This document shows positions 54,517-64,000 of a stretch of 64,000 bases of DNA, piece after piece. The stretch's first letter is position 1, and the number at the start of each line of letters is the position of its first letter. The translations under genes and the position numbers were made by a program. A model generated the notes under the pieces. That model saw only the letters and a program-made list of their open reading frames with translations. It did no database searches and had not been told where the DNA came from. The DNA is taken from NCBI RefSeq assembly GCF_030269925.1, contig NC_085124.1:11532001-11596000 (forward strand), written 5' to 3'. Source of the DNA: Bombyx mori (Eukaryota; Arthropoda; Insecta; Lepidoptera; Bombycidae).

Positions 54517-55204
54517 TATTAACAACGGAATAATTTTAACGAATGTCAAATTTAAAATTCATTTTCGGCTGTATTTAGTTAGTTTCGTAGAAATGTCAAA
54601 TACAGGCAAAGTTGTACTCGCGTAGTTCTGAAGGGGAGTAAACTCAAATACTGACAACCCTTTGATTTCGACTCGAAGAAATGTTTAGGACAAGCATCGT
54701 GATTTAAATTTGAATAATTTGTTTATCTTATCAGAGTATAAACGAAATATTGGAATGTAGTTTTCATATTGTCAGTTTTATACACATTTCGTCCAATCAA
54801 TGCCTATTAGTTAATACTGTGTCTTCTTTATATTCAACACACACTAACGAATAATAATTTGTATGTCATTCTAATCTAAATCCTATTAAAATTAAGCTAT
54901 TGAATATTTTAAAATACTACGTTCGGATCGACCGTAGTTACAATATGTGTTAATCCATATACGAAGAAGAAATAAGAGAATTTTCGAGTTTGTTCCCAAT
55001 CTTATTCATTAAATTGGAGGTTAATTGAAGAAATTATCTCAGTACGCGTAATTAAATATTATTGAAACTCAAATCATAGGTAATCTACAATATTTGACCT
55101 TTCAAATACTTGAAAGCGCCGTCGAAACCGTGTCAAGATATCTGTGTATAAATGGCATGAATAAAATATCGGAGTAGATAGAGAAGTACTTAGTCGGAGT
55201 AGAT
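54517..55204. other. AT-rich, no gene seen
   Basis: No repeat or exon recognised. Confidence 0.35.
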
Positions 55205-55612
55205 AGGCTTTTTTATTTGCTTAATGACGTTTAGTGGTTAACGGAGCCCGTAGGCGTCAAGGCGTGAACACCGCCCCCCAGCATGAGACTTGAGGTGTCT
55301 CAATTTTTCGGTCAATTATACATATTAAAATTTTTGCAGGTTTGCTTTTAATTACACAACGTTATATCTTCATCGTAAGAGTCGTTCATAAACATGTGTT
55401 ATTTTTTTTTATTGCCCTTGTAGGCAGACGAGCATACGGCCCACCTGGTGGTGAGTGGTTACCGTCGCCCATGGACCTCAGCAATGCCAGGGGCAGAGCC
55501 AAGGCGCTGCCTACCGCGAATTCGCGTGTTCGATTCTATCCGCCTGTGTGATTTGAATATTGTCACAAACGCTCAAGACAAGCACATCGGACGTCTTATT
55601 TTGGCCAGGAAA
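55205..55612 (-). repeat. old Bm1 interrupted by a family G LINE tail
   Basis: A degenerate reverse tail at 55205-55305 and a reverse tRNA-like head at 55510-55612 (gtgtgatttgaatattgtca; ggacgtcttattttggcc). Between them lies a family G tail at about 55400-55505. Confidence 0.55.
55400..55505 (-). repeat. LINE 3'-end fragment, family G
   Basis: T-run, attgcccttgtaggcagacg, accgtcgcccatggacctca, ending aaggcgctgcctaccg. Confidence 0.65.
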
Positions 55613-56412
55613 ACCTCAAAATCATAAGCTATTCATCGAAACCGAACGTAGTGTTTTTTAGCCTTGCACTATTACATCAGACGACATGATGACTTTGTAA
55701 CAAAAATGCAACTCACAAAATGAATTTTACACAGTTTAACGTAAATTCTATCATGAGCTTTATTGGCGGAAGCACGAGATTGAACGTCTAGGCCCCGTTA
55801 GCTTTCATTTTGTTCTAAAAGCATGAACGTGCAATAAAATTTGTCGCTCGTAAGCGCCCATTCCTTCACGAGCACATCGTGTTCATTAAGACTGCATTAT
55901 TGCATTACGGGACGCACGACCGTGTCGCAATTAATCCCGATTAGATTAAATATTACAATGGGCTGAAAATTAATAAAGTTTTCACGTAATTTACTGGCTG
56001 ATTCATTCGATGGGGCGGTAGGTAGCGATCCTGACATTTGTGTGATGAACAGGTTTGTTTGTTCTTTAGCTGGGTGTCTATTATCTATATATCGACGCCA
56101 GAAAGGCAAAAATTACTAAGCGACAATAACTGCTTTGTACATAAATGATCGGCAATAAGCATATTCGATGCGCAAAAAATATATATTTCTAGGTCTATTA
56201 AAATCATTTCAATCCTACAGCTAGATTCGTTAAAATATAATTGTTTTCAGGTATTTCAACTTTAAATTAGTCTACTGTAAAGTTCACGCATTGCCGCTTG
56301 CTTAGTCACGTTTGCCTTTCAAGCGTCGATATGTATATATTTAAACGTATATTAAGTATTTTTATCAGTCTCTGGCACACATAGCAGGGAATCCTAATTT
56401 AGAGCCGAATGA
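55613..56412. other. no gene seen
   Basis: Unique AT-rich sequence. Confidence 0.35.
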
Positions 56413-56640
56413 CCGTTTTTTTTTATTGCTTAGATGGGTGGGCGAGCTCACAGCCCACCTGGTTTTAAGCGGTTACTGGAGCTCAACGTAAATGCGCCAC
56501 CCACCTTGAGATATAAGTTCAAAGGTTTCAGTATAGGCTGTCCCACCCTTTAAACTGAAACGCATTACTGCTTCACGGCAGAAATAGGCAGTGTGGTGGT
56601 ACTTATCCGTGCGGACTCACAAAAGGTCCTACGACCAGTA
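56413..56640 (-). repeat. Bm1 SINE, headless
   Basis: Reverse copy with a short deletion removing the catagacatct block. Confidence 0.8.
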
Positions 56641-57024
56641 AGTTTATTATTTAATTTACGTTGAAAGTTTTAATGCAATTGATCACATAACGTATAGCGG
56701 TTAGAAGTTTAATTATTTCTACCGTTTGGTGTATTCACAAAATTCATTTATTTCATTTCTGTATGTCTAATGATTAACCCCCAAAAATTTCATCTGTAAT
56801 CGCTTAATAGACATCAAAAGACGTAAATTTATTTGTTCGTGTTGACCCACAGCACAATGCAATTTGTATGCGGACAACAACCTCGTCACAAACGCACCCC
56901 ACACTGAGTCACAGTAATTACCCATAGGCCATTAAACTGAATCCTGCGTGCACCCCCGAGGGTGGCAGTCGATAACGTCTAGACGAATGAATCATTGGTA
57001 CTGACTTAGCCTATACTATTACTG

Positions 57025-57383
57025 CTTTTTTTTAAAGGAGCTGGTAACTAAGACCTTTAAGTCATGACTTATTTTAAATTACATATATTCTTATTTTTAT
57101 GAAAAATGATAATGTGAAGTGAAATGAAATGAAATGATATGGGATGAAATATAATCTCAGTAAAATGGTGGTCAATTACTGAGATTTTTTCAGTGGACTT
57201 TTTGGAGGATCCCGAAAAGTTACGTCCAGCGTCTTTGTTTCATTTTCCTACATTTGTGCACTTTAACAGATATTAAACAGTTAATAAACCATCGTTATTA
57301 AACATTTAAACCTGAAAAAACAATAAATAAACAAAATAAAACAAATCACACAATTTCACTCCTCGCGTTGCCGCCAAAAAGTC
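57025..57383 (-). mobile_element. short retroposon, family S, copy 3
   Basis: 359 bp, flanked by the 10-bp direct repeat actattactg (57015-57024 and 57384-57393). A left T-run marks the reversed A-tail. Confidence 0.72.
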
Positions 57384-57393
57384 ACTATTACTG

Positions 57394-58024
57394 ATGTTTT
57401 ATAAGACAAGCTGTTCTATATACACAAGTCATGAAACTAACGTCGCATTGATTGATCGATAAATTCCGGAATAGCAATTTTGAAAGACATAAAATATCAT
57501 ATCAATTACATACTTGAAATATTAATCTATACTAATATTATAAATAGCTTTGTAGGCTTGAATGTTTGTTAATCAATAGAAATGGTTAAGTGAATTGAGT
57601 TAATATGCTAATTTGTTACTTGGAACCTAGAACATCTTTCATCATAGTAAATGACACAGACAATGTCTGCTATAGTAAATATTAATGTGTGAATTAGTAA
57701 ACACATTCATATTTATGCTATAGGTTATGATTTTATCTACAAAAGGATCTATCCAATACAACCAATCGGTACCAGTATGGACCAAATAGTGAAACAAGAA
57801 ACTTTATATCCTTAAAAATAAATCGTGCTTAATTCTTTTTAAATAACAAAATGTAACAAAGTGAAAGAACAAGGTACGTCTTACAATTTAAATCATAAAC
57901 CACACATAATATCTTTAAAAGAATTCTCATATATATTTAAAGACAGATCACAACACGTAATGTCTTTGACTAATACATTTAACTCATCGTTTATTTTGAA
58001 CCCAAATGACCTCAATAGTTGTTA
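57394..58024. other. AT-rich, possible Helitron start
   Basis: atctatactaatattataaa near 57531 resembles the start of family H3, but no matching end is seen. Confidence 0.3.
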
Positions 58025-58190
58025 TCTTTAATTTTTTTATTGCTTAGGTGGATGGACGAGCTCACGGCCCACCTAATGTTAAGTGGTTACCGGACCCCAT
58101 AGACATATACAACGTAAATGCCACCACCCACCTTGTATTATAAGTTCTATGCTTTCAGTTTTTATAGTACAGTACAAAGACTGCCGCACC
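58025..58190 (-). repeat. Bm1 tail fragment, left arm of inverted pair
   Basis: T-run, attgcttaggtggatggacg onwards, broken off after gactgccgcaccctg. Confidence 0.8.
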
Positions 58191-58191
58191 C

Positions 58192-58380
58192 TGTCTATTT
58201 CTGCGGTGAAGCAATAATTCGTTTCGGTTTGAAGGGTGGGGCAGCCGTTGTAACTATACTTGAGACCTCAGAACTTATATCTCAAGGTGGGTGGCGCATT
58301 TACGTTGTGGATGTCTATGGGCTCCAGTAACCACTTAACACCAGGTGGGCTCGTCCAGCCATCTAAGCAATAAATAAAAA
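58192..58380 (+). repeat. Bm1 fragment, right arm of inverted pair
   Basis: Starts tctatttctgcggtgaagca and ends catctaagcaataaataaaa, directly abutting the reverse copy. Confidence 0.8.
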
Positions 58381-58384
58381 GTCG

Positions 58385-59974
58385 GAACAGTCCACACACC
58401 AATATTGTGTAAAATATTTAAATCGAAAATAAACATTAAACCCACAAAGAAAGCAATGGTGCGTCATCGTGACGCTGGAAAAAAAAAACTAAAATAAAAA
58501 TCTCGATGGGCACATTAAAAAGCAATAGATTGCGAGCAATTAGTGGACGGCATTTCGATTTGCACAAGCGCAAAACACGAGAAAAACGATCCTCCAATTT
58601 CCGGGCGCGCTCACTCGTGAGCTACACTTTAAAACTCCATCCTGTCTGTAGAACCTATCCACACGATATACGTACGACGTTCTCCTGTGTACCAAAAACT
58701 ATCTCGTGAAGAACTCGGAGCGACGTACCCGCTGCCCGAGGAATAGTTTTAAAAACAATTTTTACTGCCAAAGTTTTAACGTAAAAAACTTAGACACGAA
58801 ATTTTTACCGAAACGCTTTTTGTTCTTAAATCGTGCTACTTATTGGCTCTCCTGTTTTATTTCGAAATAACTGACAACGGTTAACTGAACAACTACGTCT
58901 GGCTAAAAATTCGAGTAACCAACAACCGTTCAAAATTAATAATGATAGTAAAAAAAGATGTGTGGTGTCGTGGGACACCGGATAGGAACGAAGTTCCTTA
59001 TTATAAAATACTAATTTTAAGTTCTATTCGAGGTATAAAAGAAAATAATTATTCGGGTATACATTTTTTATTATGATTTTTTTATTGATAAAAATCGCAA
59101 GGGTCAACCACTCCGCAATACAATGGAGCAGCCTCGCCCTGGGGGAACCGCCTGCATGTTTACGGTAACCTCTACGCCAGGTAAGTATGATTTAGTAAGA
59201 GAAATACGAGAACGTCTATCAACTGTGTAACATCTCGACACCGCGATTCAGGAATTGTTAAATTTACGTGCAGCGACATCTGTTGATAACAAACTAAATA
59301 GAAAAAATCTTACGTTACGGACGTTTTTTCCCGGTTAGGTTACCCCTCCGCATCGTTTCATAAAGAACTTTGTTCCAAAACGGAAAAAACGGAATGTTCA
59401 AAACACATACGATTGGAATATTTTCTGTGTGCGCGGTACCCTAACCAGGGCCTCGCAGGAGTATAACCCGGTTGATTGAAAGCTGCAATAATACTCGAGT
59501 CGAAGCGCCACTGATTGCATACTCCCCGACATCGGCGGGTTAGCGACGGGAAAAATGGTTGCATCTGACAGATGTGTAATGGAATATCGCTGCTGTGATA
59601 GCTGAGGGTGTTGCTTCGATTTTCATTTATCCAAATGTACAAATATATAACATGGAAACAGACTTGTCGTTGAATGGAAAAAATTTATATGTAATTCTTT
59701 TTTGAGTACCATTGTACATTCCATAAAAGTTAATAAAAAATACGAGTCTTGTGCTTTATCGATTGAAGCGGTCCAGCAACTTTAAATTGACATAACTTAT
59801 TAATTCAAAAAATTGTGATTTTTCTATAAAGCATTTCTATGAGTGACAGCTGTGTGGTATATAGTAAAAAAATAAAATGTTTAGAATATACCGTACAGCA
59901 GATAGATAAATGTAATGTGATATAGAAATAAAGGAACTGTACAACGTAAGTGATTTCATCTCACTTTAGTCAGC
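58385..59974. other. no gene seen
   Basis: Unique sequence with a somewhat GC-richer stretch near 58540-58740 and at 59090-59180. No exon supported. Confidence 0.35.
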
Positions 59975-60208
59975 GACTTTTTTTTGCTTAGATGAGCGGA
60001 AGAGCTCGCAGCCCACCTGGTGTTAAATGGTTACTGGAGCCCATAGATATCTACAACGTAAATGCGCCATCCAGCTTGAGATATAAGTTCTGAGGTCTCA
60101 GTATAGCTACAGCGGCTGCCCCAACTTTCAAACCGAAACGCATTACTGTTTCACCTGGTGGTGTACCTACCCGTGTGGACTCACAATAGATCTTACCACC
60201 AGTAAGGA
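59975..60208 (-). repeat. Bm1 SINE, headless, diverged
   Basis: Reverse copy ending agatcttaccaccagtaagg. Confidence 0.75.
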
Positions 60209-60505
60209 TATTATTTATCCTATCCTAATATCCGAATATAATATTGCTAATCCATATTCAGAAAATCACTAGAAAATTTTGAAGCCAAGATTATATCACA
60301 CAGCCCTTTCATTCTATAAAAACACGCTTCGATATTTTATTTTTCCGTAATCGAAAATTAATTAATGATACGTTTGCACGTTACCGATAATTATCGGAAA
60401 CTCGGTCGCGTGAAAGTAATTAACGTACTTTATTTAATCACGAACCGGAATATATCATCAGCTCGCCGCTCAGCTGAAACTATTCGTATTGGAAGCTCCG
60501 GGGTC

Positions 60506-61632
60506 GTCGCTTCCTGTGCAACACGAACTTAATTAAATTTATCCGACCTAATGACTTCGCATTTCGAATTTTACATCGAAATTAAAATGTGTCAAATCTT
60601 GTAAATATATCGACCGGTGAAAGGCTATTTATTTGTTTTAGTGGCATTTTTGCAACTTTACAGGAGAGCCATTTCAAGTTTATAAATTTAGTAAAGGCAT
60701 CATAACAAAAAAACTTCTATTTGAAATTAAAATGTGTCAAATCTCGTATATCGACTGGTGAAAGGCTATTAATTTGTTTAAGTGACATTTTTGCAACTTT
60801 ACAGGAGAATCATTTCAAGTTTATAATTTAGAAAAATATTATAACAAAAAAACTTCTTCAGCTATTTGAATGGGATAAAAATAAGTGAAGTTGAATTAAA
60901 AACATCGGTTTGTTGATGCTAAATTCAAATAAAAAGCACCTTTAATTACAAGTCGCTTCCTGTGCAACACGAACTTAATTAAATTTATCCGACCTAATGA
61001 CATCACATTACGAATTTCACATCGCAATTAAAATGTGTCAAATCTCGTATTATTATATCGATGGGTGAAAGACTATTTATTTGTTTAAGTGACATTTTTG
61101 CAACTTTACAGGAGAGCCATTTCAAGTTTATAATTTAGAAAAAATATCATAACAAAAAAACTTCTTCACCTTTTTTTTTATCCAACCTATGCTTATAGCC
61201 TTGAGAGGCTATTTCAGCGTAACCTTAACCAGTAGATGTGCTCACCGGGCTCAAACCTGACAACGTTGCTAACACGAACCCTAGTAAGAGCCGTGCTTCG
61301 CTGAATCTACCACCGGATCGGAAACGCTACCCACTGAGAAGATCCGGCGAGAAACTCAGTGGGCTGTGTCTGTGGGTTAATTTAGTCGTCGAGCCCTTCG
61401 TCGCACGCGACAGGTTCGATGAGAACGATGACCGGTGCTTGAGGGACCTAAAAGCACCGTTAGTGGATCGGGAGGATCCGAAATGCCGTGTTTTGGGCGA
61501 CGTCGACTGCTTTCCGTTCTGTCCGCCGGATCGGGAATGTTCTTCACCTATTTGAATGGGATAAACATAATTGAAGTTGAATTAAAAACATCGTATTGTT
61601 GATCCAAAAACCAAATAAAACGCAATTTTATT
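60506..61632. repeat. partial tandem triplication, about 446-bp unit
   Basis: The block gtcgcttcctgtgcaacacg occurs at 60506 and 60952 (period 446). A shorter inner copy of the second part (gaaattaaaatgtgtcaaat) lies at 60578 and 60723 (offset 145) and recurs near 61026. The three versions share gcaactttacaggaga and differ by scattered substitutions. The last unit is interrupted by a LINE tail. Confidence 0.75.
61171..61539 (-). mobile_element. LINE family B copy with perfect target duplication
   Basis: 369 bp, T-run at the left, flanked by ttcttcacc at 61162-61170 and 61540-61548. It carries about 180 bp more upstream sequence than the other family B copies. The variable A-tail plus the duplication shows that family B is a non-LTR retrotransposon 3' end. 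Confidence 0.85.
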
Positions 61633-61868
61633 TACAAGTTAAATGTCACGTGTTCAACGAAATGTCGCTTAAACCCAATACCCTTTCATTCTTATACTCC
61701 AGACAATAAAAGACTTTAACTGCATTTTCTGTAATATAAATAATACGACAATATAAAATTAAAACTATAATAAATTCATTTAACAAAATATTCAGATCAC
61801 CTGTAATATAAATACGAAAACAAATTTAAAACCTTTAATATCTCGAAGTAATTTAATATTTTATACAA

Positions 61869-62287
61869 TCTATATATTAATACGTGAAGCAAAAACTTTG
61901 TATCCCTTTTTACGAAAATTGCGCGGACGGAGGAGTATGAAATTTTCCACACTTATAGAGAATATAGAGAAGAAGTGCACAATGCCAATATTTTTTTAAA
62001 ATAATGTATAAAAGATACATTCAATCAATAAAGAAAACATTACACACAGTACATACCATGTATTTGACGCACACACGCATAGATACTATTTATTGTCAAA
62101 CTTTTGTTCTTGACGTCTGTGGTCAAATTGAGAATAGATTAAATATTGTTTGTCTTTGTTAATATTTTTTATAGTGTAGTCTTGGCGAAATTTGTGATTA
62201 TAGAAGTATAAAATACAATCATAATAGTGTACAAACTTACAATTCCAATTAATTATAGTCGAATTTCGACTACTGCGGGACCACTAG
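61869..62287 (+). mobile_element. non-autonomous Helitron, family H1
   Basis: A|TCTATATATTAATACG start, hairpin tagtcgaatttcgacta at about 62258-62274, and CTAG|T end at 62284-62288. Best-preserved copy. Confidence 0.8.
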
Positions 62288-62995
62288 TATTATTCTATTG
62301 TGTAAGATGGAGTTATTTCCTTCATTGAATGACAGGTGAATGAACTTGTCTAAGAAAAATCTTTTTAAAACTAAAGAGGTTTTTCTTTATTTATATTATG
62401 ATTTTTTGAATCCGTAATTGATATTCAATGAAGACTCCGAGGTATGACAAAAATATCCCAACTGTCGAAATTTCGGACAATTGCTTGCTTGCGAGCCCTT
62501 GAAGGTATTAGTTAGACCGATCCTTCGCCAATCATTCAGGAACAAACTATGACCATCTGCTAGCCTTTAATTGCGTACAGAGCCCAAAGAAAATAATACC
62601 CATTTTACGTAATACATATCGTATTGTGACATCATGTACGCTTTCAACGCAAGATATAAGAATCACGTACACAATCCAAATCGAATTAAGCTATTATCCT
62701 TAAAACAAGCAAAAATCTACACACGAACCACAGCACTTTGATATAAAAAAACTGGATGTTACAAAGTAGCGTGTTTGTAAAGGGAGTATCGATTTTCAGT
62801 AAACTGTGTTCGTTACCTACAGTAGACTGGAACAATAAGGGGCGGGGTAATATTAAGGTTGGCACTTTGCTTTCTAATTAATCGGTATTATTCCGCTTAG
62901 GGGCTTTAATAAAAACCAATTGCCGCCCGCATTAATGTGGAAAAATTGCGTCATATTTAAAACAGTACAATTTTTTTTTGCTCTAGACGAATAGA
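62288..62995. other. no gene seen
   Basis: Unique AT-rich sequence. Confidence 0.35.
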
Positions 62996-62999
62996 TTTA

Positions 63000-63242
63000 T
63001 TTATTTATTTTTTTATTGCTTAGATGGGTGGACGAGCTCACAGCCCACCTGGTGTTAAGTGGTTACTAGAGCCCATAGACATCCACAACGTAAATGCGCC
63101 ACCCACCTTGAGAATAAGTTCTAAGGTCTCTAGTATAGTTACAACGGCTGCCCCACCCTTCAAACCGAAACGCATTAATTACTACTTCATGGCAGAAATA
63201 GGCAGAGTGGTGGTACCCACCCGTGCGGACTCACAAGAGGTC
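63000..63242 (-). repeat. Bm1 SINE, headless, left arm of inverted pair
   Basis: Reverse copy broken inside gactcacaagaggtc. Confidence 0.85.
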
Positions 63243-63320
63243 GTAGATATCTATGGGCTCCAGTAACCACTTAACAATAGGTGGGCTGTGAGCTCGTCTA
63301 CCCATCTAAGAAATAAAAAA
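63243..63320 (+). repeat. Bm1 tail fragment, right arm of inverted pair
   Basis: gtagatatctatgggctcca to ctaagaaataaaaaaaaa, joined directly to the reverse copy. Confidence 0.8.
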
Positions 63321-64000
63321 AAATTAAAAAAAATCAGGAAGTATCAGCCCTGGCGTGGTTGCCGCTCGGGGCCAATTGAGTCGCTCACCTGTAACAAGGG
63401 CTGAATGCGTCATACGTTACTGTCGGCACAATTTATCGACTTTACAGTTTTTATCACAGCTATTTGTTTCTTTTTTTTTGTTTTTGTTAAGAGTTAATAT
63501 TTTTTTCTTAAATCGAACGTAAGACGCACCGATTTCGTTACGCATTTTACCCAGATATGTAGTATAAACCTTTTATGTTTGATTAGTAATCATCATTATA
63601 CTAAGTTTAAAATTCAAACAATAAAATGTCTTATGGCTACAACTAGATAGCATTTACAGTAATTATGTAAATTTAAACCAAGCATCCGAATTACACACAT
63701 GAGTTATTATCGAGTTTTTACTAAAAATTTCACATATGTATATCGAATTGTAAGCAACATGATAACTCGTACAGAAAATCGTGGTAAGAAACCCTTTAAA
63801 ATACATCTAAAATAGGTAGTGTGTGTAATTTAAATAGCCGTGAAAGTTTGAAATGAGTATCAGAAATCGAATTCATACAAAAGTTTTCTTGAAAAGCCCT
63901 AAATTTACAACATATTCCAGGGCTACATATCCCAGGTGTGGCACGGATATAACCGCTTTGACCGTGACACAAATCCGACCTTCACACAAGCCTTCTATGG
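63321..64000. other. no gene seen
   Basis: No exon or repeat recognised up to the window edge. Confidence 0.35.

Noticed and set aside
61238..61555. 105-codon plus-strand ORF
   Set aside because: Lies antisense across the LINE family B copy bounded by target duplications.

Overview
The window is a stretch of lepidopteran nuclear DNA, almost certainly silkworm (Bombyx mori or a close relative). It is AT-rich and full of a tRNA-headed SINE that I recognise as Bombyx Bm1, and it carries one clear conserved host gene on the minus strand: the single insect orthologue of amyloid precursor protein, Appl. No database search was possible. Names rest on recognising protein motifs and repeat structure.

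Host gene. Sixteen Appl coding exons run right to left from 24490 to the stop codon at 9038. They encode 781 contiguous residues: the E1 domain (12 cysteines), an aspartate-rich linker, the helical E2 domain, a Ser/Pro/Thr-rich stalk, one alanine-rich transmembrane helix and a cytoplasmic tail ending in the GYENPTY motif. All exon junctions have AG acceptors and GT donors, and the phases agree throughout. Only the first coding exon (initiator Met and signal peptide) is not found, so the 39.5 kb from 24.5 to 64 kb is probably mostly a long first intron or 5' flank. Sequence below 9038 looks like a long, nearly repeat-free 3' UTR.

Mobile DNA. 1-7 kb: Bm1 and LINE 3'-end fragments plus a mariner relic on the minus strand. 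9-25 kb: the Appl exons, with Bm1, LINE tails, Helitrons and a 32-bp minisatellite packed between them, often within 25-80 bp of a splice site. 25-28 kb: an RTE-like LINE relic, a Bm1 nested in a LINE tail, and a second mariner. 30-37 kb: SINEs, a short retroposon with clear target duplications, a SWIM zinc-finger ORF of transposon type, and a Helitron. 37.5-46.2 kb: a TIR transposon remnant, a gypsy-like pol tail, and a complete BEL/Pao LTR element with identical LTRs whose long open frame lacks the reverse transcriptase. 46-64 kb: more Bm1, Helitrons, two further copies of the short retroposon, and a tandem duplication split by a LINE insertion.

The most noteworthy items are the RT-deleted but uninterrupted BEL/Pao frame, the three-copy retroposon with 9-12 bp target duplications, and the crowding of repeats against Appl splice sites.
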